Origin: CALBPI01 sp039027435
GTDB lineage: Bacteria > Pseudomonadota > Gammaproteobacteria > Steroidobacterales > Woeseiaceae
Reading direction: 5' to 3'
Length of the DNA stretch: 64,000 bases
Assembly: GCA_039027435.1 (NCBI GenBank)
Contig: JBCCKF010000012.1
Location: 1 to 64,000 of the forward strand
Of the stretch, positions 35,524 to 44,604 are shown piece after piece. The notes beneath the pieces were generated by a model. The model had not been told where the DNA came from, ran no database searches, and saw only the letters and a list, made by a program, of their open reading frames with translations. Positions within the stretch are counted from its first letter, which is position 1; the number at the start of each line of letters is the position of its first letter. The position numbers were made by a program, and so were the translations under genes.

Positions 35524-36894
35524 TCAGTCCTGTGGTGTTGCCGCAGCATTCGTGTTGTCGAAGCGCGCACTTAGCGCATAGCTGACCAATCCTGCAGCGA
35601 TAATTCCCAGCGCAAGCAGGCCGGTCAGCGGCTCGTCGGTGAAGACATACCAAAGGGTCCAGCCGGTCAGTGCGAGAAAGATAATCGGCGTCACCGGATA
35701 GCCCCAGGCACGGAACGGACGTGGTCGATCAGGCTCACGCCAGCGCAACACAAACAGACCGACAACTGTGGCTAGCGTGTTGAGCGCGAGTATGAAACCC
35801 GAGAACTTCAGGATGAACTCAAATGATGAGGTCACAATGAAGATGATGGTCACCACGCCCTGGAAGTAAATGGCGAAAGCGGGCACCCCGAAGCGGTTGG
35901 TTGAGGCGAACACCGCGAACAGGCTGTGGTCCTGTCCGATGGCCTGATACACCCTTGGACCCGCGATGATCATCGCGCTGACGGTTGAAATCAGCAGCAG
36001 CGCCAGAATGACGCCCATGATGCGCGCAATCCCGGAGCCGAAAGCGAACTCCGCGGCGATATAGCCCACTTCGACCTGGCCGCGCATCGCGTCGATCGGC
36101 GCTACCTTGAGAAAGACGAAATTCAGTGCGAGGTAGAGCAGTGCGACCAGCAACGTGCCGCCGCCCAATACCCAAGGCAGGTTGCGCTGCGGGTTCTCAA
36201 GCTCGCTCGACAGATAGGTCGCCACGTTCCAGCCGGTGTAGGCATAGCTCACGTAGATGAGCGATACCGCGAACGCACCGCCAGTCATTAGAGCGGCATC
36301 GCCTTGTTGCGGTGAGAACACGATCGGCTGCATATCTCCGGCAACCAGCATCGCACCGATGCAGAACACGACGATCAATCCCACTTTTATTGCAGTGAAG
36401 GCAACCTGTACGCCGCCGCTGGTGCGACGGTGCGTCGCATGCACCAACGTCAGTATCGTCACCAAGCCTACGGCACTCGCCGTTACCGGAGTACCGGGCA
36501 GCGCGCGCGACAGGTACTTGGAAAACGTGATTGCCGCTAGTGCCGTCGGAGCAGCGAATCCGACGGTCGCCGACACCCAGCCGGACACAAAACCGGCAGC
36601 GGGGTGGTAGATGCGGCCCAAAAAGTAATATTCACCACCAGACTTCGGCAGGGTCGCGCCCAGCTCCGCATAGCTCATCGCGCCACAGAAGGCCACAACG
36701 CCTCCGATGGCCCACAGCATCATCAGGACAAAACCCGATTCGATATCCAGCAGCTGGTAGCCGAGGCTCGTGAAGACCCCCGTGCCCACCATGTTTGCGA
36801 TTACGATCGAGACCGCGGTACGCGGCGTAAATAGCTTCGTTCGTGCATCGGCCATCTGGCCGTCCCCTCCCGCCAATGCGGCAGTGCTCGACAT
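35524..36894 (-). CDS. Amino acid permease, APC superfamily
   Basis: The protein has 456 residues and about twelve TM helices. The first unwound-helix motif IVIANMVGTGVFTSLGYQ, then SYAELGATLPKSGGEYYFLGRIYHPAAGFVSG, is characteristic of the APC/LAT-type branch. It exchanges or imports neutral amino acids across the inner membrane; the substrate cannot be read. It is convergent with DUF1801 and divergent from the DUF2799 lipoprotein. Confidence 0.92.
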   Translation of the reverse strand: MSSTAALAGGDGQMADARTKLFTPRTAVSIVIANMVGTGVFTSLGYQLLDIESGFVLMMLWAIGGVVAFCGAMSYAELGATLPKSGGEYYFLGRIYHPAAGFVSGWVSATVGFAAPTALAAITFSKYLSRALPGTPVTASAVGLVTILTLVHATHRRTSGGVQVAFTAIKVGLIVVFCIGAMLVAGDMQPIVFSPQQGDAALMTGGAFAVSLIYVSYAYTGWNVATYLSSELENPQRNLPWVLGGGTLLVALLYLALNFVFLKVAPIDAMRGQVEVGYIAAEFAFGSGIARIMGVILALLLISTVSAMIIAGPRVYQAIGQDHSLFAVFASTNRFGVPAFAIYFQGVVTIIFIVTSSFEFILKFSGFILALNTLATVVGLFVLRWREPDRPRPFRAWGYPVTPIIFLALTGWTLWYVFTDEPLTGLLALGIIAAGLVSYALSARFDNTNAAATPQD

Positions 36895-37013
36895 TAAGCC
36901 GCCGAGCCGCCCCTAGCAAGCAAAAACGCCGGTTGTTAGATTCTGTGAGGCGGTTCAGCGTTGATTCATGGAGAGATCGCTAATCTCGAACCAAGAATAA
37001 GGGAGTGGTTCAG

Positions 37014-37628
37014 ATGAGAGCTGTACTTACGGTAATTATGTTAGCTGCGGCCGGTATGCTCGGTGGATGTGCAACCGGCATGAGCGAGCAGGCCTGTTTA
37101 ACCGCCGACTGGCGCACGGTCGGGTTTGAGGATGGTGTTGCTGGCAGGCAGTCTTCTACCATTGGCAGCTATCGCACCCAGTGCGCTGATGCAGGTGTGA
37201 CGCCAGACCTCGATCAGTATCTTATGGGCCACACGCAGGGTCTTGAGACCTATTGCCAACCTGCCAATGGTTATCGCGTGGGTGAGCGCGGCGGTCAGTA
37301 TCACGGTGTCTGCAGTCCGGAAGTCGAAGCTGCGTTTCTCGCCGCTTATGACGAAGGTCGAACGCTCTACACACTTCGAAGCGACGTTAGCCGTCTTGAG
37401 CGTCAACTCGCCAATGCTGAGGAGCGTTTGATTGCGCTCGACGTTGAAATCCAGACGCTGACGCTCGAAGTGATCCGCGACGGTCTGACCCCGGAGGAAC
37501 GATTGGCTTTGTTGGCTCGGGTTAAGGAAGCCGACGAGCGCAAGGAAATCGTTGAAGCCGACATCGTGTCGTTGCGTGAGGCTCTGGCCATCAGTCGTGA
37601 GGAGCTGCAGCTATACGCCGGACGGTAG
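37014..37628 (+). CDS. DUF2799-family lipoprotein
   Basis: The protein has 204 residues from the ATG at 37014 (AGGGAG 8 bp upstream). The lipobox is MLGGC. The DUF2799 core is clear: TADWRTVGFEDGVAGR, IGSYRTQCADAG, PDLDQYLMGHTQGLETYC and NGYRVGERGGQYHGVC. A long coiled coil (about residues 118-200, SRLERQLANAEERLIALD) follows, longer than in many members. The family has no known function. Confidence 0.88.
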   Translation: MRAVLTVIMLAAAGMLGGCATGMSEQACLTADWRTVGFEDGVAGRQSSTIGSYRTQCADAGVTPDLDQYLMGHTQGLETYCQPANGYRVGERGGQYHGVCSPEVEAAFLAAYDEGRTLYTLRSDVSRLERQLANAEERLIALDVEIQTLTLEVIRDGLTPEERLALLARVKEADERKEIVEADIVSLREALAISREELQLYAGR

Positions 37629-37638
37629 TCGGGCGTAT

Positions 37639-39270
37639 TTAATCGGGGCGCCCGGATAGGATTGCGGCGCCACCGACGACAACGGTAGCCCAGTGCCACC
37701 ATGCCGGCGAGGTGATGAGCGCCATCGCGAGACCGAAGCCGGTCGCGGCCAGACCCAGTGTTACGCGATAGCGTCTCCGGTCAGAACGCTGTAGACGCGC
37801 GTTGAGATCGCGAACCTCGCGCGTATCCACGGTGAATTTCAACTCGCCGCTCGCGGCTTGTTCACCGACCCGGCGTACCAGTGTCGGCAATTCCCGCAGC
37901 GTCTCCTTGAGTTCCGGCCACTGCGTGCGAATGTCGTTCAGAACGGCGCGTCCACCGAGGCGCTCTTCCATCCACTGTCGAAGGATCGGTTGCGCGGTTT
38001 CGAACAGATCGAGTTCCGGATACAGCTCACGGCCTAAACCCTCGATATTCAGCAACGTCTTCTGCAGCAAAATAAGCTGCGGCTGAACTTCCATCTCAAA
38101 ACGACGCGCGGTGTCGAACAGTCTCAGTAGCACCTGCCCGAAACTGATTTCGGCGAGGGGTTTGTTGAAAATCGGCTCGCACACGGTTCGTACAGCGGAT
38201 TCCAGTTCCTCCACTCGCGTGTAGGGCGGTACCCACCCGGAGTCCACGTGCAGCTGCGCTACTCGGTTGTAGTCGCGGTCGAAAAAAGCGAGGAAGTTCT
38301 CGGCAAGGTATTGCTGATCCTTGGGGCTCAGCGTGCCGATGATGCCGTAGTCAATCGCCTGATACTGCGGGTTCTGCGGATCCTCGATGTTGACGAAGAT
38401 ATTTCCGGGGTGCATGTCGGCATGAAAGAAGTTGTGTCGGAACACCTGCGTGAAGAAGATTTCAACGCCGTTCTCAGCCAATCGCTTGATGTTGGTGCCC
38501 GCCGCACGCAGCGCTTTCATGTCGCTGATGCGCACGCCGTAGATGCGCTCGAGCACCAGCACCGGAATGCGGCAGTAGTCGAAATAGACTTCCGGCACAT
38601 ACAGCAGTTGTGAATGCTCGAAGTTGCGGCGCAGCTGCGAGCCGTTCGCGGCTTCCCGCATCAGATCGAGCTCGTCCATGATGGTCTTGTCGTATTCGCG
38701 AACGACCTCGACAGGTCGCAGTCGCTGACCGTCGGGAAGATAACGCTCTGCGAGCTCAGCCATCGCGTACATCACATCGACATCGCGCTCGATAATCGGG
38801 CGCATCCCCGGCCTCAGGACTTTGACGACCACCTCGGTGCCATCGTGCAGAGTGGCAGGGTGGACCTGTGCAATCGACGCGGCAGCCATCGGCGTCTCAT
38901 CAAACTTCGAGAACACCTCGGACAGGTCGAAACCATAGGCATCGTTGATGATCTGGCGTGCCAGCTTGCCGTCGAAGGGCGGGACCTGGTCCTGTAGAAA
39001 AGCGAGCTCATCGGCGATGTCGTGAGGAATCAGGTCGCGGCGTGTGGACAGCGCCTGCCCGAGCTTGATGAAGATCGGACCCAACTCTTCGAGTGCCAGG
39101 CGAATCCTTTTGCCGCGCGGCTCGGAGCGATCCAGTCGCCGACCACCGAGCATGAAAATCAGCTTCAACGGCCGCAACGCAGGCGACATGGCGATCAGAT
39201 CATCGAGGCTGTATTTGACCAACACTCGCTGAATGCCGATCAATCGGCGCGTGCGGGCCCAGGTCAGCAC
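37639..39270 (-). CDS. ubiB: UbiB, ubiquinone biosynthesis atypical kinase
   Basis: The protein has 543 residues. The UbiB/ABC1 signature is plain: KLGQALSTRRDLIPHDIADELAFLQDQVPPF, AAASIAQVHPA, EVVVKVLRPG, and HADMHPGNIFV; two TM helices end the chain (VTLGLAATGFGLAMALI and WATVVVGGAAIL). UbiB is a kinase-like ATPase required for ubiquinone synthesis and binds the inner membrane. It is the third gene of ubiE-ubiJ-ubiB, starting one base after the ubiJ stop. Confidence 0.96.
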   Translation of the reverse strand: MLTWARTRRLIGIQRVLVKYSLDDLIAMSPALRPLKLIFMLGGRRLDRSEPRGKRIRLALEELGPIFIKLGQALSTRRDLIPHDIADELAFLQDQVPPFDGKLARQIINDAYGFDLSEVFSKFDETPMAAASIAQVHPATLHDGTEVVVKVLRPGMRPIIERDVDVMYAMAELAERYLPDGQRLRPVEVVREYDKTIMDELDLMREAANGSQLRRNFEHSQLLYVPEVYFDYCRIPVLVLERIYGVRISDMKALRAAGTNIKRLAENGVEIFFTQVFRHNFFHADMHPGNIFVNIEDPQNPQYQAIDYGIIGTLSPKDQQYLAENFLAFFDRDYNRVAQLHVDSGWVPPYTRVEELESAVRTVCEPIFNKPLAEISFGQVLLRLFDTARRFEMEVQPQLILLQKTLLNIEGLGRELYPELDLFETAQPILRQWMEERLGGRAVLNDIRTQWPELKETLRELPTLVRRVGEQAASGELKFTVDTREVRDLNARLQRSDRRRYRVTLGLAATGFGLAMALITSPAWWHWATVVVGGAAILSGRPD

Positions 39271-39891
39271 TTAGTCTTCCTCGTCAGCGAGTCGTTGCGT
39301 CAGGATGCGCGCACGCGCCTCGGCTCGAGCGATGTCATCGCGCAAGGCCTCGACATCCTCGCGCAGCTTCGCGTACTGACCTCGCGTGGGCAGTGCTTCC
39401 TGGCGTTCGGTCAGATAGCTTCCGACGCCTGCCTGAACCTGATCGCTCACGACAGACGCCACGCCCTGCAGACCTCGGGCGATCCGCCCAGCCTGATGCG
39501 CTGCGGTATCACCTACGACATTGGCGAGCTCATCTTCCAGATCCGGCTGGGCATATTTGATGAGCGTCTGGAATCGTAATGCCATCATCGCATCGCCCGT
39601 AATGCGTACCCGCCCTTCGCTGAACAGCTTTTGCGAGTCGCCGGTGGCGAGGGTCGCGAGCGAGATCGGGCTGCCGGTCAGAGTGACTGCAGGCTCATCG
39701 CGAAAGTGTGTACGTAGCTTGAGGCCACCGCCGATGACCTGCAGGAAGATCGCAAGCGGGAGGTCGGCCACCCGTATCGCCATGGTCTCGCCTTCGAGTT
39801 GTTCGGCGATCTCGCGAGCCCCGGTCTGTTCCTTCAGGCGGCGATTAATCAGCGCAGTGAAGGGTGTGAAAACAACGCCAAGATCGATCAT
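39271..39891 (-). CDS. ubiJ: UbiJ, SCP2-domain accessory protein of ubiquinone synthesis
   Basis: The protein has 206 residues. An SCP2-like domain covers about residues 10-125 (TMAIRVADLPLAIFLQVIGGGLKL, SPISLATL, VRITGDAMMALRFQTLI), and a coiled coil ends the protein (YAKLREDVEALRDDIARAEARARIL). UbiJ presents lipid intermediates to the Ubi metabolon. It lies between ubiE, which it overlaps by 4 bp, and ubiB, the standard gammaproteobacterial order. Confidence 0.94.
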   Translation of the reverse strand: MIDLGVVFTPFTALINRRLKEQTGAREIAEQLEGETMAIRVADLPLAIFLQVIGGGLKLRTHFRDEPAVTLTGSPISLATLATGDSQKLFSEGRVRITGDAMMALRFQTLIKYAQPDLEDELANVVGDTAAHQAGRIARGLQGVASVVSDQVQAGVGSYLTERQEALPTRGQYAKLREDVEALRDDIARAEARARILTQRLADEED

Positions 39892-40655
39892 TCGGACGGC
39901 TCGTCAGGCTTGTAGCCGGTGTGCAGCGCCGCAATGCCGCCGGTCAGATTCTTGAAACCGACATCCACGAACCCGGCTTGCTCCATCATGCCCTTGAGGG
40001 TTTCCTGATCCGGATGCACGCGGATCGACTCTGCAAGATAGCGATAACTGGCTTCATCGTTGGCAACGACCTTGCCAAGAAACGGCAGTACCGAGAACGA
40101 GAACAGATCGTAGGCTGGTTTCAGAATCGGGTCAGGCTTAGAGAACTCGAGCACCATGACGCGGCCACCGGGCTTGAGTGTGCGCAGCATCGACTCTAGC
40201 GCTTTTTCTTTATGCGTCACGTTACGCAGGCCGAAGGCGATCGTGATGAGGTCGAAGGTTCCTTCCGCAAAGGGGAGCGTCTCGGCGTTGACCTGTGCGA
40301 TCGAAAGATTGCCGACGACGCCCGAGTTAATCACCCGGTCACGACCTTGCTCGAGCATGGCCGCGTTGATATCGGCGAGCACGACGTGGCCTTCCGGACC
40401 GACTTGCCGTGCGAACTCAATAGCCAAATCACCCGTGCCACCAGCGAGATCCAGCACATGATCGCCGACGCGCACCGCGGCATCCTGAACCGTGGTCCGC
40501 TTCCAAAGGCGATGAATCCCACCAGACATGAGATCGTTCATCAGATCGTAGTTTCCGGCTACGGAGTCGAAGACACCGCGCACGCGCTCGGCCTTGTCGC
40601 CCGTATTCACGGTTTCGTACCCGAAGTGGGTGGTATTCCCGGACTTTTCGCTCAT
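39888..40655 (-). CDS. ubiE: UbiE, demethylmenaquinone/2-octaprenyl-6-methoxy-benzoquinol methyltransferase
   Basis: The protein has 255 residues. UbiE signatures are present: FGYETVNTGDKAERVRGVFDSVAGNYDLMNDLMSGGIH, the SAM motif VLDLAGGTGDLAIEFA, and ITIAFGLRNVTHKEKAL. It methylates C2 of the ubiquinone ring (and demethylmenaquinone where present) with SAM. The first gene of the ubi operon, it starts 19 bp after the DUF971 stop. Confidence 0.97.
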   Translation of the reverse strand: MSEKSGNTTHFGYETVNTGDKAERVRGVFDSVAGNYDLMNDLMSGGIHRLWKRTTVQDAAVRVGDHVLDLAGGTGDLAIEFARQVGPEGHVVLADINAAMLEQGRDRVINSGVVGNLSIAQVNAETLPFAEGTFDLITIAFGLRNVTHKEKALESMLRTLKPGGRVMVLEFSKPDPILKPAYDLFSFSVLPFLGKVVANDEASYRYLAESIRVHPDQETLKGMMEQAGFVDVGFKNLTGGIAALHTGYKPDEPSE

Positions 40656-40673
40656 CGCGCAATTGTAGCGCGT

Positions 40674-41054
40674 TCAGGCGCCATCGGCGTCGCTATCCCG
40701 GCTCGCGCCCGCCGCGTCCAATGCGCTCAGATAGGCTGACCAGTAGGCGTCGAATTCCTCGCCGAGTTCCCGAAGGTATTGCCAGCTGTACAGACCGCTG
40801 TCATGGCCGTCGCTAAAGTGCAATCGCAGTGCGTAATTGCCGACAGGATCGATCCGGACAATACGCACACCGCGCTTACCAGTTTGCAAAATCGCCTCGT
40901 CAGCACCGTGACCTCGAACCTCAGCCGACGGCGAGTGCACTCGCAAGTACTCGAAGCTGAGATCGTGCTCGGCGCCATCCGGCCATTCGAGCGCCAACGC
41001 ACCGGTTTGCTTCCGCAGCCTGATTTTCTTCGGGATCAACACCGCGCGTATCAA
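40674..41054 (-). CDS. DUF971-family protein (HslU-adjacent)
   Basis: The protein has 126 residues. The DUF971 pattern is clear: KIRLRKQTGALALEWPDG, FEYLRVHSPSAEVRGHG, VRIVRIDPVGNYALRLHFSDGHDSGLYSW and YLRELG. This is the N-terminal domain of gamma-butyrobetaine hydroxylases and a small stand-alone protein linked to Fe-S or ubiquinone chemistry. The start overlaps the hslU stop by 4 bp, a conserved arrangement in this class. Confidence 0.92.
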   Translation of the reverse strand: MIRAVLIPKKIRLRKQTGALALEWPDGAEHDLSFEYLRVHSPSAEVRGHGADEAILQTGKRGVRIVRIDPVGNYALRLHFSDGHDSGLYSWQYLRELGEEFDAYWSAYLSALDAAGASRDSDADGA

Positions 41055-42355
41055 AGAATGTAGCGACTGAGGTCCTCGTCCTCGACCAGCTCGCCGAGTC
41101 TCTCGTCCACGAAACCGGCGTCGATGGTGTAGGTCTCGCCGCTATGGTCTGCAGCCTCGAAAGACACCCCATCGAGCAGTCGCTCCATCACGGTATGCAG
41201 GCGTCGGGCGCCGATATTCTCCGTGCGCTCATTGACCTGCCAGGAGATCTCCGCAATGCGTCGAATACCGTCCTCCTGGAACGCGACCTGCACACCTTCG
41301 GTGGCCAACAGTTCCGCGTACTGACGCGTCAGCGACGCATCCGGCTCGGTCAGGATGCGCATGAACTCATCGCTCTTGAGCGAATCCAGCTCCACGCGAA
41401 TCGGCAGTCGGCCTTGTAGCTCGGGAATCAGATCTGAGGGGCGTGATGCGCTGAAAGCACCGGAGGCGATGAACAGGATGTGATCGGTTTTCACAACGCC
41501 ATACTTGGTCGTTACCGTGCTGCCCTCAACCAGAGGCAGCAAGTCACGTTGCACGCCTTCGCGCGACACATCGCCGCCGCTGATTTCAGAGCGCCGGGCA
41601 ACTTTGTCGATCTCGTCGATGAAGACAATGCCGTTTTGCTCCGCGGCTTCAATAGCCGCCGTCTTCAACGCCTCTTCGTCGAGCATCTGGCCCGCTTCTT
41701 CCTCGGTCAGCTGCTGCATGGCGTCGCGGATGGTTAGCTTACGGCGCTGCGTTCTGCCCTGATTTGCCGAGCGGAACATGTTCTGCAGCTGGCTCGTCAT
41801 CTCCTCCATGCCCGGCGGGGCCATGATTTCAATGCCGACGTTTTGACTCGCAATGTCGATCTCGATCTCGCGATCGTCTAGCTCGCCTTCGCGCAGGCGC
41901 TTGCGGAACTTCTGCCGCGTGTCGGAGTTGTCACCGTCGCCAATGCCCGGTAGCAGCGCGTCGAGGACGCGCTCTTCAGCCGCATCCTCAGCGCGATGGC
42001 GCACCTTGGCCATCTCCTGCTCGCGTGTCAGTTTCACCGAAACATCGACCAGGTCGCGGATGATCGAATCGACTTCACGACCGACGTAACCGACTTCGGT
42101 GAATTTGGTGGCTTCCACCTTGATGAACGGCGCATTGGCGAGTCTCGCCAGTCGACGGGCGATCTCAGTCTTGCCGACACCGGTCGGCCCGATCATCAGG
42201 ATGTTCTTGGGCGTGACTTCGCGCTTCAACTCGTCGTCGAGCTGCATGCGGCGCCAACGGTTCCTGAGCGCAATGGCAACGGCACGTTTGGCGGCCTGTT
42301 GCCCGACGATGTGTTTGTCCAGTTCCTGGACAATTTCACGTGGCGTCATTGACAT
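41051..42355 (-). CDS. hslU: HslU, ATPase subunit of the HslVU protease
   Basis: The protein has 434 residues. It starts MSMTPREIVQELDKHIVGQQAAKRAVAIALRNRWRR, has Walker A GPTGVGKTE (about residue 55-63), the intermediate I-domain, Walker B GIVFIDEIDKVA and sensor regions, and ends RYIL, which docks into HslV. It unfolds substrates for HslV. It lies 13 bp after hslV, as in most proteobacteria. Confidence 0.98.
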   Translation of the reverse strand: MSMTPREIVQELDKHIVGQQAAKRAVAIALRNRWRRMQLDDELKREVTPKNILMIGPTGVGKTEIARRLARLANAPFIKVEATKFTEVGYVGREVDSIIRDLVDVSVKLTREQEMAKVRHRAEDAAEERVLDALLPGIGDGDNSDTRQKFRKRLREGELDDREIEIDIASQNVGIEIMAPPGMEEMTSQLQNMFRSANQGRTQRRKLTIRDAMQQLTEEEAGQMLDEEALKTAAIEAAEQNGIVFIDEIDKVARRSEISGGDVSREGVQRDLLPLVEGSTVTTKYGVVKTDHILFIASGAFSASRPSDLIPELQGRLPIRVELDSLKSDEFMRILTEPDASLTRQYAELLATEGVQVAFQEDGIRRIAEISWQVNERTENIGARRLHTVMERLLDGVSFEAADHSGETYTIDAGFVDERLGELVEDEDLSRYIL

Positions 42356-42368
42356 GGTGGTTCCTCGG

Positions 42369-42914
42369 CTATTCCTGCTCGATGCCTAGCGTTTCGAGCG
42401 TGATGCTGTGATTGGTATAGACGCAGATGTCGGCGGCGATGTTCAGCGCCTTGGTCGCGATCTCGCCTGCGTCGAGTTCGGTGTGGTCGCGCATCGCGCG
42501 GGCAGCGGCCAGGGCGAAGGAACCGCCTGAGCCAATCGCGGCGACGTCGTGCTCGGGTTCGATGACATCGCCATTGCCAGACACAATCAGCGTGTTCTCG
42601 CGATCCGCGATGATCAGCAGTGCTTCGAGGCGTCTCAGCCGGCGATCGGTGCGCCAGTCTTTGGCGAGTTCGATGGCTGCGCGGCGCAAGTTGCCGTATT
42701 GCTCCATCTTCTGCTCGAAGAGTTCAAACAACGTGAACGCATCGGCAGTACCACCAGCGAATCCCGCAATGACCTGGTCACGATAGAGCCGTCGGACCTT
42801 GCGTGCGTTGCCCTTCATGACCGTGTTGCCCATGCTGACTTGACCGTCGCCGGCGATAGCAACGCTGTCGCCTCTGCGGACGCTGACGATGGTGGTTCCT
42901 CGATATTGCTGCAT
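42369..42914 (-). CDS. hslV: HslV, peptidase subunit of the HslVU protease
   Basis: The protein has 181 residues. After the short prosequence MQQYRG the mature chain begins with TTIVSVRRG, so T7 is the catalytic N-terminal Thr. Other markers are GDGQVSMGNTVMKG and AIGSGGSFALAAARA. It forms the dodecameric proteolytic core. An AGGA ribosome site precedes the start. No sigma-32 promoter was recognised in the 53-bp gap to xerC. Confidence 0.98.
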   Translation of the reverse strand: MQQYRGTTIVSVRRGDSVAIAGDGQVSMGNTVMKGNARKVRRLYRDQVIAGFAGGTADAFTLFELFEQKMEQYGNLRRAAIELAKDWRTDRRLRRLEALLIIADRENTLIVSGNGDVIEPEHDVAAIGSGGSFALAAARAMRDHTELDAGEIATKALNIAADICVYTNHSITLETLGIEQE

Positions 42915-42967
42915 CTGGAGTCCTGATAACGGCCACGAAGCGGACCGGAGTTGGCCGTCGAGCCGGA

Positions 42968-43885
42968 TCAGTCTCGGTTGCGACGGGCGCGCGGGTGCGC
43001 TTCGTCGTATATCTGTGCCAGGTGCTGAAAATCAAGATGCGTGTAGATTTGGGTGGTGCCGATGTCGGCGTGGCCGAGCAGTTCTTGCACCCCGCGCAGG
43101 TCACGACTGGACTCCAGAACGTGTGTCGCACAGGAATGGCGAAACAGGTGTGGGTAAATGCGTGCATCGATCCCCTGCCGGCGGGCCCAGTACCGGACGC
43201 GATCCTGCACCGCCCGGTTACTAATGCGCTTCCCTGCCGCTGTCACAAACACAGGCTGGCGTTCAGCGTGCGCTAAAGCGGGTGCAAACGTCAGTCGTTG
43301 CCCGAGCCAGTGTTTCAACGCCACGCGTGCAGCTTTTCCCACGGGGACGATACGTTCCTTGCTGCCTTTGCCGGTGACTCGGGCGGTCTGATCCCGGAGA
43401 TTGAGGTCGTTGAGATCCAGTGCGACGAGCTCGGCCAGTCGCAGCCCGGAGCTGTAGAACAACTCCATCATGGCGAGGTCTCGGGCGGCAATCGGCGTAT
43501 CAGGTTTGAACGATAGCAGCGCAGCCATCGTGTCGGCATCGAGCGTTCCCGGCAGGCGCTTGGAGGGCTTCGGCGCACTGACGCCATCCGCCGGGTTATG
43601 ACTCAGCAGCCCTTCGCGGGCCAGGTATCGGAACAAAGCTCGCGCTGCTGAGAGCGCTCGTGCAATGCTGCGGGCACTCTGACCGCGTCGAAACTCGGCG
43701 GCCGCAAACGCGCGTATGTGCTGTGTCGTGACCGAGGCCCAATCGCTGACATCCTGACGATTGCACCAATCAGCAAGTAGCGCGAGGTCCCGGCGATAAT
43801 GCTTAACGGTCAGCGGGGACAGACGTCGCTCATGCGACAAGTGAGTTGCAAACCGCTCAATCCATTGGCGTGCTGACTCGTTCAC
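42968..43885 (-). CDS. xerC: XerC, site-specific tyrosine recombinase
   Basis: The protein has 305 residues. The core is LFYSSGLRLAELVALDLNDL (catalytic Arg in SGLR), HLFRHSCATHVLESSRDLRGVQELLGHADIGTTQIYTHL (HxxR, GH and Tyr). With XerD it resolves chromosome dimers at dif. The neighbourhood dapF-DUF484-xerC is the usual one, which separates it from the island's integrase at 59749. Confidence 0.96.
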   Translation of the reverse strand: MNESARQWIERFATHLSHERRLSPLTVKHYRRDLALLADWCNRQDVSDWASVTTQHIRAFAAAEFRRGQSARSIARALSAARALFRYLAREGLLSHNPADGVSAPKPSKRLPGTLDADTMAALLSFKPDTPIAARDLAMMELFYSSGLRLAELVALDLNDLNLRDQTARVTGKGSKERIVPVGKAARVALKHWLGQRLTFAPALAHAERQPVFVTAAGKRISNRAVQDRVRYWARRQGIDARIYPHLFRHSCATHVLESSRDLRGVQELLGHADIGTTQIYTHLDFQHLAQIYDEAHPRARRNRD

Positions 43886-43890
43886 TCTAC

Positions 43891-44604
43891 TCAGTAGCGA
43901 CTCAGTGCGACGCTGATGAGCTGTCCGATCCGCTTCAGGAAGTCCACACTCATGCCCGGATTGAAGTGATCCGAGTTGTGGCTTCCGATGGCGAGAAAGC
44001 CAATGCTGCTAGCCTCACCAAGCGGCACTAGCGCTATGGAGCCGATTTCCTCGGCATCCCGTCCGAACAGGAAACTGCGCTGGGAGTCGCGAACTTGCCC
44101 ACAACGCGGGTCAGAACGCTCAAGAAAGGTACCGAACGGTCCAAGACACGCTTCATCGCGCTGATGGACTTTCAGGAATCGCTGTTGCGTCAGAGCCCCG
44201 AACGATGCGGTATCGCCGAACAGCACCAGGATCGTGGCATCGGCGGAAAAGCTGCGTCTCAGCTTTTCTTCGATGATCGTGAGCGTGTCTTCGAGGCTGT
44301 TTGCCTCGATCAACGCCAGCGCCAGTGCATGAATACGGCTCGCCAGCGCGTCGTTGCGCCTGGCAAGTCCCACGAGCTCGTTAAGCTTTCGCTTGGTGGA
44401 GATGTCTTGCTGGCGCAGTGCCGCAACCTGGCGTTCGACCAGCGAGACCGCGCCGCTGGTGCCATGGGGTAATTCCATAGTGGTGAGCAGTCGTGGGTTA
44501 CGTTCGAAAAGGTCGGGTGTCTTTTGCAGGTAGTCGATCACTTCCTGCTCGCTAATCAACGATGTATCGCTCGATTTGCTTCGCGTCTTGGCGCTGCTTG
44601 TCAT
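43891..44604 (-). CDS. DUF484-family protein (GAF-like)
   Basis: The protein has 237 residues. DUF484 features are SEQEVIDYLQKTPDLFERNPRLLTTMELPHGTSGAVSLVERQV, a coiled coil and a GAF-like domain with FGPFGTFLERSDPRCGQ and GSIALVPLG. It has no known biochemical activity and is conserved between dapF and xerC. It overlaps dapF by 4 bp. Confidence 0.93.
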   Translation of the reverse strand: MTSSAKTRSKSSDTSLISEQEVIDYLQKTPDLFERNPRLLTTMELPHGTSGAVSLVERQVAALRQQDISTKRKLNELVGLARRNDALASRIHALALALIEANSLEDTLTIIEEKLRRSFSADATILVLFGDTASFGALTQQRFLKVHQRDEACLGPFGTFLERSDPRCGQVRDSQRSFLFGRDAEEIGSIALVPLGEASSIGFLAIGSHNSDHFNPGMSVDFLKRIGQLISVALSRY